This document shows, one piece after another, positions 1 to 5,810 of a stretch of DNA of 7,010 nucleotides; within the stretch, counting starts at the first letter, position 1, and every line of letters begins with the position of its first letter. The notes under the pieces are model-generated. The model saw only the letters and a list, made by a program, of their open reading frames with translations. It had not been told where the DNA came from and made no database searches. The DNA comes from Myxococcales bacterium. GTDB taxonomy: Bacteria > Myxococcota > Bradymonadia > UBA7976 > UBA1532. The stretch lies in assembly GCA_020430675.1 (NCBI GenBank), contig JAGQJJ010000202.1, positions 1-7,010 on the forward strand, written 5' to 3'. The position numbers and the translations under genes were made by a program.

Positions 1-789
1 GCTCACGTTCACCGCATGGCGCGCGCCGGCCCGAATCGACTTGACCAACCGGTCACCATATGATTCCAAACTGTCAGCATCGCCCACCTCATCGACCGGC
101 AGCCGCACCACGCGCGCGCCGGTCGATGGATCGACCGGTGCCTCGCCAAGCAGCCACCGCACAAGGCCGAGGGCCAGCTTGACCGGTCGGTCGCGCCAGT
201 GATTGGCCTCGCCCAACGTGACGAGCCCCGATGTCAGCAGCGGCGCGTCGGGCGCAAAAGCGCGGCGGGCCTGAAGGCGACCGGGCAACGGGCCCCCGAA
301 CAGGTCGAGGCAGAGCCCGACCGACGGGCGATTGCGGGCCAGGTCATCGTGCAGCCAGCCGATCAGACGGGCGTAGCGGTCATCGAGCTCGGGTGCCAGC
401 GCGAGCAACACCACTTCGGCTGCGAGGTCGTCCAGGCCAAACCGGGCGCGCAGGTCGAGCAGGCGCAGCGCTCGGCCCGCGGCCAACGTCGCCGCCTCGC
501 GCGCGGCCAGGTCGTCGGCGATGCCGGCGAGCGCGGCTTCGATGGCCGGCTGCACCTCGCCCGCTGGCCACGGCGCGCTGAGCGGACTGCGGTCGAGCAG
601 GGCGTCGACGGTGGCGTCATCGACGTTGAGGCCCCGCAGCCAGGGGTCGCCGCCCAGCGAGGCGCGCACGCGGTCGACCCGCGCCCGCAGCACCGCGTCG
701 AGCGCGGCCAGCGCCGCCTGCAGGTGCGCCGCGTCGTCGGCAAACGGTGCCGGCGGCATGGCGCGCAAGGCGGGCGCGGCCGGTCGCAT
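1..789 (-). CDS. Afp15-like AAA+ ATPase of the eCIS, N-terminal part (cut by window edge)
   Basis: Reading the minus strand from the ATG at 789 gives 263 residues with no stop to the left edge. The protein matches the N-terminal region of eCIS ATPases (Afp15/PVC15 type), from my memory of the family. An opening helix (about residues 22-40, AHLQAALAALDAVLRARVDR) is followed by a DPWLRGLNVDD segment near 48-58. Next comes a helical block with LAAEVVLLALAPELDDRYAR and GWLHDDLARNRPSVGLCLDL (about 121-165), which is the most characteristic part of the family. The catalytic AAA+ module with Walker A and B lies beyond the window and could not be checked. The family is usually around 650-750 residues. 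The ATPase is thought to act in assembling the particle. The ATG lies 5 bases after the fibre stop codon with only a weak GAGCGGA in front, so translation probably depends on coupling. An ATG at 759 is an alternative but has no ribosome binding site. It is the last gene of the visible operon. Confidence 0.85.
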   Translation of the reverse strand, partial: MRPAAPALRAMPPAPFADDAAHLQAALAALDAVLRARVDRVRASLGGDPWLRGLNVDDATVDALLDRSPLSAPWPAGEVQPAIEAALAGIADDLAAREAATLAAGRALRLLDLRARFGLDDLAAEVVLLALAPELDDRYARLIGWLHDDLARNRPSVGLCLDLFGGPLPGRLQARRAFAPDAPLLTSGLVTLGEANHWRDRPVKLALGLVRWLLGEAPVDPSTGARVVRLPVDEVGDADSLESYGDRLVKSIRAGARHAVNVS

Positions 790-794
790 TCCGC

Positions 795-1124
795 TCAGAC
801 CGGCCCGATGGCGATGAAGTGAAAGCTGCGCCACTTGCGATCGCCGTCGCCATCGCCGGTCACGATCTGGCACCAGTTGTTGTAGACCCGCGCGACCATG
901 GCGTTGTCCCTCGTGTTGCCCCAGCTATTCGAGCTATTGCTGTCGGTGGGATAGTGCTGGGTGGCGATCACGCAAGGCTCGCTCGAGAAGCTGACGTCGA
1001 AGTTGATCTGATAGACGCCGGTCTTCGCGCTGCCGCTGACGCTGTACTGCCAGCAGGTAAAGCCCTGGCCGGCCCATTTGGTGCCATCCGACTTGACCTT
1101 GCCCCAGACGACGCGCACCTGATC
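795..1124 (-). other. Lectin-like C-terminal domain of the fibre protein
   Basis: Residues about 771-880 of the fibre. It contains KWAGQGFTCWQYSVSG, then GVYQINFDVSFSSEPCVIA, DNAMVARVYNNWCQIVTGD and RSFHFIAIGPV. The order (beta strand, FSSxP, alternating strands, terminal FIAIG) resembles the H-type lectin fold found at the tips of some fibres and in discoidin-like proteins. Tryptophans and all three cysteines of the protein are concentrated here, unlike the Gly/Thr/Ala/Val-rich shaft. Sugar binding is an inference; I could not verify the family. Confidence 0.45.
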
Positions 1125-3437
1125 GCCGGGCGCGCGCACCGCCCAGTCATTGCTGCTGATCTTGATGTCGCCGTTGACGTGAAGCAGCGCCTCTGGGTTG
1201 CTGGTGCCGATGCCGGTCCGTCGGCTGCGCAGGGTGATCACATCGCTGTCATTCTGCTTGAGCACCAGGATGTCATTGGCATCATTGCCCGTGCCCAGCT
1301 CGAAGCGGGTATTTTCCCCAGACTCCACCCAATAGCGCAGCCCGGCCCAGTCACCGCTGCCGCCAGCGATGTTGTTGTCCCAGCGAATGCCATTGCCGGT
1401 GCCTTCTTCGACCATCAGGGTGTTATTGACCCGCAACACGCCTTCAACCGTCGCGTTGCCGTTGACATGCAGCGGCACCCCCGGGCTCGTCGTGCCGATG
1501 CCCAACCGCTCGCCGACCAGCAGCCGGCCCTCATTATTGCCAGGCGAGGCGGTGCCAACCCCGAGGCTGAACATCGCCGCGCCACCGCTGCCCCCGGCGG
1601 CAAACTGACCGTTGACCACCAGGTCGTTGCCATCCTGCACCACGCCTTGATAGCCCGTGGTCTCGGTCTGGCCGATGACCAGCCCCTTGCGGAAGACGCC
1701 GTTGTCGGCCACGTCGAGGCCGTTGTTCGCCGTGATCGTGCCCTCGATGCGCAGCCCGCCCTCGGCAAAGACGCGCACTTTGCGGGTCACCCGGGTGGCG
1801 CCCGCGCCGACGACGTCGAGCGAGTCGCCGCTGAAGGTCTGGTAGCCGATCTTGCCCGCGTTGATCTCGCGGTTGGCCTGGCCGGCGCCCAGATCGAGCA
1901 GGCCGCCGCCGACCGACAGATTGGCGTCGGTCGCGAGCGCGCCGGTGACGGTGGTGGCGCCGGTGATCGTCGCGGTTCCGGTGACGCGGGCGTTGCCGGT
2001 GACCGCGAGGTTCGAACTGACCGTGGCGCTGCCATTGACCGCCAGCCCGGTGGCAGTGATGTTCTTGACGTCGATGGGACCGTCGCTGGTGGTGCCACCC
2101 TGGGCATAGAGGCGCACCTTGCGGTTGGCATAGGCGGTGCCGGCGCCCACGATGTCGAGCGAATCGCCACTGAACGTCTGGTAGCCGATCTTGCCCGCGT
2201 GGGAGACGCGATCCGCCGCGCCCGCGCCCAGGTCGAGCACGACGCCGTTGAGGTTCAGGCCGCCGCTGAAGTTGGACTGGCCGCCGACGGTGAGGTTGCC
2301 CCCCACCGTCGTGTGGTTGGTCGCGGTGATGCTCTCACCGACGTTCAGCCAACGACCCACGTTGACGGTGGCGCTGGTCGCCAGCACGCCGGTGACGTTG
2401 ACGTTGCCCTGCGCGCTGAGCACGCCCGCGACCGAGATGCCTTGCGCAAAAGCGCCATAGCCGGCCACGTCGAGCCGGTTTTCGAGCGCCGTGGCGCCGG
2501 TCACCCGCGCGGTGCCTTCCAGCTTGCTCGCCCCGGTGACCTGCATGACATAGCCCGCGTCGACCGTGGTGCGACCGACGCCCAGCGTGCGGCTGATCAG
2601 GGTGCCTTCGCCCCCCGACGGCGGCTCGTAGCCGATGCCCAGCTTGAAGATCGCCGAGCCACCGCTGCCGCCGGCGGCAAGCTGGCCGTTGACGATCACG
2701 TCGTTGGCATCGGCGGTGACGTCCTTGTAGCCCGTGCGGCCGGTCTGACCCACGATGAGCGCGCCGGTGACGCGACCGTGACCGATGACATCGAGCGCCG
2801 GGCTGGTCTCATTGTGCGCGGTGCCCGCCGGGACCTGCACCTTGAGCGCCGCGTTGATCGTCGCCCGACCCGGGTCAGCCTCGTTGGCATGCACCGTCAG
2901 CGGCGTCGGCCCGGGCAGCCTCAGGCCCGCGCGCGGGCGCACCGTACCATCGGCCGTCGCCGCGCCCGCGCCGTCGACGACCACGCGGGCGAGCACCACG
3001 CCGTCAAACGCGGTGCCTTCGCGCACGTACTCGATGGCCGGCATCTCGTGGAAGCGCGTGAAGCCGGTGGTGCCCTGCTCGGCCGCCGCCTCGTCGGCGG
3101 GCGCCTCGGCGTAGCGGATGAACAGCGTGAGCACCTGGCCGCGGTCGGCCTGCGCGATCAGGCGCTGCTCGGTGGTGAGCAGGACGAGCTGCCGCCCGCT
3201 GGCGTCAACCGCCGCGCCCGGCGCCACGGTGACCACGTCGGTGCCACCGGTGACCTCGAGGCCAGCCACGACCCCCGCGTCGACCATGGCATGCACATGC
3301 CGCCGATGGCGGTCGATGTGATACCGCTGCTCGTCGATGAAGTCGGCGCTCTTGAGGAACTGCCCGTCGTAATAGCGCGGGCGGCGGTCAAGGCCCCCAT
3401 CGGGGTAGACGACGTAGGGGTTCTGCTCGTCGCTCAT
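795..3437 (-). CDS. eCIS/tail-like fibre protein with repetitive shaft and lectin-like C-terminus
   Basis: An 880-residue protein, probably the receptor-binding fibre of the particle. Residues 1-90 carry a conserved head seen in many eCIS-associated proteins: RPRYYDGQFLKSADFIDEQ at 19-37, a helix rich in His and Arg, then GVVAGLEV and GAAVDASGRQLVLL. Residues about 225-670 are low-complexity and beta-rich, with many VTG/NVTG/VGG turns (for example NARVTGTATITGATTVTGA at 482-500), as in trimeric fibre shafts. Two kinds of module are each present twice. IGTTSPGVPLHVNG (647-660) and IGTSNPEALLHVNG (743-756) are motifs common near the ends of phage tail fibres. The final roughly 90 residues form a separate compact domain holding the protein's only cysteines (795, 822, 856) and ending RSFHFIAIGPV. 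It resembles H-type lectin domains but is not a certain match. I see no S74 chaperone motif. The ATG at 3437 has GGAGA six bases upstream. Assignment to a fibre is inference from architecture and position. Confidence 0.75.
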   Translation of the reverse strand: MSDEQNPYVVYPDGGLDRRPRYYDGQFLKSADFIDEQRYHIDRHRRHVHAMVDAGVVAGLEVTGGTDVVTVAPGAAVDASGRQLVLLTTEQRLIAQADRGQVLTLFIRYAEAPADEAAAEQGTTGFTRFHEMPAIEYVREGTAFDGVVLARVVVDGAGAATADGTVRPRAGLRLPGPTPLTVHANEADPGRATINAALKVQVPAGTAHNETSPALDVIGHGRVTGALIVGQTGRTGYKDVTADANDVIVNGQLAAGGSGGSAIFKLGIGYEPPSGGEGTLISRTLGVGRTTVDAGYVMQVTGASKLEGTARVTGATALENRLDVAGYGAFAQGISVAGVLSAQGNVNVTGVLATSATVNVGRWLNVGESITATNHTTVGGNLTVGGQSNFSGGLNLNGVVLDLGAGAADRVSHAGKIGYQTFSGDSLDIVGAGTAYANRKVRLYAQGGTTSDGPIDVKNITATGLAVNGSATVSSNLAVTGNARVTGTATITGATTVTGALATDANLSVGGGLLDLGAGQANREINAGKIGYQTFSGDSLDVVGAGATRVTRKVRVFAEGGLRIEGTITANNGLDVADNGVFRKGLVIGQTETTGYQGVVQDGNDLVVNGQFAAGGSGGAAMFSLGVGTASPGNNEGRLLVGERLGIGTTSPGVPLHVNGNATVEGVLRVNNTLMVEEGTGNGIRWDNNIAGGSGDWAGLRYWVESGENTRFELGTGNDANDILVLKQNDSDVITLRSRRTGIGTSNPEALLHVNGDIKISSNDWAVRAPGDQVRVVWGKVKSDGTKWAGQGFTCWQYSVSGSAKTGVYQINFDVSFSSEPCVIATQHYPTDSNSSNSWGNTRDNAMVARVYNNWCQIVTGDGDGDRKWRSFHFIAIGPV
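1554..1682 (-). repeat. Fibre internal module B, copy 2
   Basis: Codes for residues 586-628 (LVIGQT...NDLVVNGQFAAGGSGG...LGVG), the second copy of module B. It sits 359 residues after the first, so the module order along the protein is B-A-A-B, all in the same orientation. Confidence 0.8.
1755..1898 (-). repeat. Fibre internal module A, copy 2
   Basis: Codes for residues 514-561, the second copy of module A, 113 residues downstream of the first. The block GKIGYQTFSGDSLD is unchanged between copies, while the flanking AADRVSHA/QANREINA and TAYAN/ATRVT segments have diverged. Confidence 0.85.
2094..2237 (-). repeat. Fibre internal module A, copy 1
   Basis: Codes for residues 401-448 (LDLGAG...GKIGYQTFSGDSLD...RKVR...GG). 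It is paired with copy 2 at 1755-1898; 34 of 48 residues are identical with no gaps. At the DNA level 25 bases in a row (2176-2200) are identical to 1837-1861, and the surrounding 49 bases differ at only four positions. Confidence 0.85.
2631..2759 (-). repeat. Fibre internal module B, copy 1
   Basis: Codes for residues 227-269 of the fibre (LIVGQT...NDVIVNGQLAAGGSGG...LGIG). It is paired with copy 2 at 1554-1682; 27 of 43 residues are identical in an ungapped alignment. Similarity continues weakly for about 20 more residues with a one-residue gap. Confidence 0.8.
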
Positions 3438-3450
3438 CGGGCGTCTCCGT

Positions 3451-3639
3451 TCAGCCGGCCTGCTCGATCACCGGGTTGTCTTCGTCGACAGGGCGCACGC
3501 GCTGCGGGGCGAGCTGAGCGCGGGCCTGCTGCTGGATGCGGGCGATGGTCTCATGCACCCGGATATAGGGCTGTGTGCCAAGCGCTTCGAGGATCAGGTT
3601 GATCTCTTCGAGCGAGAGCTTGAGGGTCAGCGGGTTCAT
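3451..3639 (-). CDS. Small conserved tail-cluster protein, 62 residues, function unknown
   Basis: A 62-residue protein beginning MNPLTLKLSLEEINLILEAL and continuing TQPYIRVHETIARIQQQARAQL, then a polar tail ending PVIEQAG. The pattern of a short beta strand (LTLKLSLEE), a helix (INLILEALG), PY and an amphipathic Gln-rich helix (IARIQQQARAQL) resembles a family of tiny proteins that I recall next to tail fibre genes in phages and phage-like clusters. No function is established that I know of. The start is the ATG at 3639 because GGAGG (3645-3649) stands five bases upstream. An in-frame TTG at 3651 would place the start beside the previous stop and would put this GGAGG inside the gene. It lies 13 bases after the tail protein I stop and 13 bases before the fibre start, so it is made with both. 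A role beside the fibre or baseplate is inferred from position only. Confidence 0.75.
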   Translation of the reverse strand: MNPLTLKLSLEEINLILEALGTQPYIRVHETIARIQQQARAQLAPQRVRPVDEDNPVIEQAG

Positions 3640-3644
3640 GGGAG

Positions 3645-3649
3645 CCTCC
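3645..3649 (-). promoter_or_regulatory. Shine-Dalgarno GGAGG that fixes the start of the 62-residue gene
   Basis: GGAGG on the minus strand with a five-base spacer to the ATG at 3639. It supports that ATG over the upstream in-frame TTG at 3651. Confidence 0.75.
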
Positions 3650-3652
3650 AAG

Positions 3653-4306
3653 TCACTGCGAGCCGATCAGGGTGTTGACGCCGAGCAGGATGCCGGGCTC
3701 TTCTTCGGTCGGGTGATCGATGATCTGCATCGTGGGCACGAGGTAGCGCACGCTGTACCAGGTATGCGCCGGGCGAAGCTGGTCGATGAGCGCGCGCACG
3801 ACGCGGTCGATGCGGGCGAGCGTCATGGCGCTGCGCGTGCGCACCACGACCTCGACCTGGAAGAAGTGCGGCTCGTCTTCAAACTCATAGATCTGCACAT
3901 CTTGCGCGTTGCCGAGATAGCGGCCGAGCGAGTCGATGAGGCCTTGCTTCGTGCCTCGCTTGCGATACGAAGGCAGCGCCGCGCGCAAGAAGCGGCGCCG
4001 CGTCTCGCCGTCGAGCTCGGCGCGCGCGGGCACGGCGAGCATGTCTTCGAGCCAGGGCAGGAAGGCCTCGGGCGTGCGCGCGCTGTCTTCATCGCCGGGC
4101 CGCGGAGCGAGCAGATCCCCGACGCGGGTGAGGCGCTCTTCGATGCCTTCCGTGCCTGGGATGGGATCGTCGGGGTAGCCATCGCGGAAGGCGCCCAGGC
4201 GCCCCACGAGCACCCGTTCAAAGGCCAGCAGAAAGCCTTCGACCACCGGATCGCCGCGCAGCGCGGCGGGCAGAAATTGCAGCCAGGTGCTCTTCGTCGC
4301 GGACAT
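3653..4306 (-). CDS. Tail protein I family baseplate protein
   Basis: A 217-residue protein of the phage tail protein I type (P2 gpI-like; the variant described by TIGR02242 in phage-like clusters). Visible family marks: an N-terminal FLPAALRGDPVVEGFLLAFE helix region (11-30), TPEAFLPWLEDMLA (78-91), RRRFLRAALPSYRKRGTKQG (103-122), the C-terminal LRPAHTWYSVRY (177-188) and a closing GVNTLIG (209-215). These proteins pair with the J proteins to form baseplate wedges that surround the spike. The length is normal for the family, so the gene appears complete. The ATG at 4306 is preceded by an excellent GGAGGTGA (4311-4318) whose last three bases are the stop codon of the upstream J gene. Gene order J, J, I supports the call. 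An alternative name would simply be phage tail protein. Confidence 0.88.
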   Translation of the reverse strand: MSATKSTWLQFLPAALRGDPVVEGFLLAFERVLVGRLGAFRDGYPDDPIPGTEGIEERLTRVGDLLAPRPGDEDSARTPEAFLPWLEDMLAVPARAELDGETRRRFLRAALPSYRKRGTKQGLIDSLGRYLGNAQDVQIYEFEDEPHFFQVEVVVRTRSAMTLARIDRVVRALIDQLRPAHTWYSVRYLVPTMQIIDHPTEEEPGILLGVNTLIGSQ

Positions 4307-4310
4307 GCCA

Positions 4311-4318
4311 TCACCTCC
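4311..4318 (-). promoter_or_regulatory. Shine-Dalgarno GGAGGTGA fused to the upstream stop codon
   Basis: An eight-base match to the anti-Shine-Dalgarno complement. Its terminal TGA (4311-4313) is the stop of the second baseplate J gene. The tail protein I ATG follows four bases later, so the ribosome ending one gene is positioned to start the next. Confidence 0.75.
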
Positions 4319-5810
4319 GCTCGAAGAAGGTCAGGGTGGTGCTCTCAAGGTCGAGGCAGAGGGCCTCGCCCCGATCGAAGCGCACGCCATGCGCCTCGCC
4401 GTCGTCGGTCAAGAGGCCGCCTGCCTCACCCGGCGTCAGCGTCAGATTTTCAACGTAATCAACGCCCTCGACCGCTTCGATGCAGGCGTAGACATCGGTC
4501 GCGTACAGCGCACGACCCAGCGGATGGCCCCGCTCGCCCTGGGGCGGGCCGAAGCGGTCGAGCAGCGCGTGCAGGACCAGGTCCATCGCAAACTCGCTGC
4601 GATAGCCCTCGCTCAGATAGATGCTCGCGCTCAGCGAGACGGGCACCCACGTCGGGCCGACCACATGATGGCGGACGGTGACCAGGCGGCGCGGGTCGAG
4701 GAAGTCCCAGATGGGATCCAACAACAGGTCGCCGCCGGCATCCCATGCGGTGGTCTCTTCATAGAAGGTGGCGTTGGCGGTGGCCTCGACCTCGGTGATG
4801 TTCGGGTCGGTCGAGAAGAGGCGAAGCTGCCAGTCCCAGCGATTGTCCGCCGCTCCAAAACTCCCGGCCTTGCCCCGCACGACGACGTGGCCCACGCCTT
4901 CGGCAGTCTTCCACAAGCCGCCATTGGCCCCGCAAAGCTCGAGCCGCAGTGGCACCGCGGCCGGGGTGCTGACCACCACCTGAATGAAGCCGGTCCGGCG
5001 CGCCGGCAGGTAGAACACCGAAAGCAGACCCTCGGCACCCTCGGTGGGCATCTTGCGCCACGAGGTCGGCGTCGTGATCGTGCCACCGCTGAGCGCGCTC
5101 TCGGCGTCGAGCGTGTAGACCTGCACGCCCGCCGGCATGTCGACCTGGACCGACCCGCGGGGCCGATCCGCGACCCTGAGCACCTCGACCTTCAGATCGA
5201 GCACGCCCACGCTGAGCTGCGCGGCCCCGTTCGGCAACCACACATTGACCGTCTCGGGGCGAGGCCGCCGCACGATCAGGCGAGGCGTCGCGGTGCGCAC
5301 CGTGCCTTTGGCTTTGAACTCGAGGCCGCCGGGCACCACCACGACGCTGACATGCGCGTGCCGCACCGTGTCGGGGTCGTCCGCGCTCAAATCGGCGCAG
5401 CGCAGCACCTTCAGCGCGCCCAGCGCCCCGTCCTGGCCCAGCGCGAGGGCGGCCGGCGACTTCGGCCAGTCTTCGAGCAAGCGGGCGCGGTAGTCTTCGG
5501 GGGTGATGACGCGGAACGGCGCCCGCCAGGCTTTGATGGCATTGCGCAGCGCGTCGTCGAGCGCGCTGCCACGCAGGTTGGCGTCGGGGTCGGTGCCGGT
5601 GATCAGCCCCAGGATGGCTTGGCGGCCGCCATCGGTCAGCCGCGTCGATCGATACAGCACGGTCTCGGTGAGCCACGCGAGCAGCTCGAGGATCGCGATG
5701 CCCGGGTCCGAGGGGTTGTGATCGGTCCATTCCGGTGCCAGGGCCGGGATGCGCGCCCGGGCTTCGTCGATCAGATCCTGATAGCGCAGGTCGACTTGCG
5801 TGGATGTCAT
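4311..5810 (-). CDS. Afp12-like baseplate J protein (second of two paralogues)
   Basis: A 499-residue baseplate wedge protein. The N-terminus is diagnostic of the eCIS J-like family: LRYQDLIDEARARIP (8-22), APEWTDHNPSDPGIAILELL (25-44), AWLTETVLYR (45-54). It continues with FRVITPEDYRARLLE (99-113), the J-family motif that precedes the core, and SVVVVPGG (155-162). The C-terminal J domain resumes at about 375 with RLVTVRHHVVGPTWVPVSLS. It ends with the LHALLDRFGPPQGERGHPLG and DVYACIEAVEGVDYVENLTL blocks (413-458). The stretch from about 170 to 365 is beta-rich, with no J-family motif that I recognise, and looks like an extra domain. The start ATG at 5810 overlaps the upstream stop (ATGA), with GGAGG at 5818-5822 seven bases away. 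The protein is paralogous to the gene upstream. Its role in the baseplate is known for the family; the specific Afp12 equivalence is inferred from order. Confidence 0.87.
   Translation of the reverse strand: MTSTQVDLRYQDLIDEARARIPALAPEWTDHNPSDPGIAILELLAWLTETVLYRSTRLTDGGRQAILGLITGTDPDANLRGSALDDALRNAIKAWRAPFRVITPEDYRARLLEDWPKSPAALALGQDGALGALKVLRCADLSADDPDTVRHAHVSVVVVPGGLEFKAKGTVRTATPRLIVRRPRPETVNVWLPNGAAQLSVGVLDLKVEVLRVADRPRGSVQVDMPAGVQVYTLDAESALSGGTITTPTSWRKMPTEGAEGLLSVFYLPARRTGFIQVVVSTPAAVPLRLELCGANGGLWKTAEGVGHVVVRGKAGSFGAADNRWDWQLRLFSTDPNITEVEATANATFYEETTAWDAGGDLLLDPIWDFLDPRRLVTVRHHVVGPTWVPVSLSASIYLSEGYRSEFAMDLVLHALLDRFGPPQGERGHPLGRALYATDVYACIEAVEGVDYVENLTLTPGEAGGLLTDDGEAHGVRFDRGEALCLDLESTTLTFFERR
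4716..5303 (-). other. Beta-rich insertion in the second baseplate J protein
   Basis: Residues about 170-365 lie between the VVVVP strand and the C-terminal J domain. In shorter relatives I remember, these two parts are nearly adjacent. The segment includes VEVLRVADRPRGSVQVDMPA, GFIQVVVSTPAAVPLRLELC, and RWDWQLRLFSTDPNITEVEA, alternating-strand sequence with aromatic residues. Limits are approximate and the fold is unknown to me. Confidence 0.4.

Noticed and set aside
199..822. Plus-strand open frame of 207 codons
   Set aside because: It is antisense to the ATPase N-terminal region, whose minus-strand translation is unmistakable. The plus-strand product is Arg/Gln-rich and featureless.
795..1300. 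S74-type self-cleaving chaperone at the fibre C-terminus
   Set aside because: The IGTTSP/LHVNG motifs often precede such domains, but no SDxRLK-like start or catalytic Ser-Lys pattern is present. The end looks lectin-like instead.
747..3602. Plus-strand open frame of 951 codons
   Set aside because: It lies antisense to the fibre, small-protein and ATPase genes. Its translation (rich in Ala, Val, Asp, Arg and His) is the complement of biased GC-rich codons and shows no recognisable domain. The minus-strand proteins have clear family motifs.
3649..3651. TTG start giving a 66-residue version of the small protein
   Set aside because: The GGAGG at 3645-3649 is correctly spaced for the ATG at 3639, and TTG has no site of its own.
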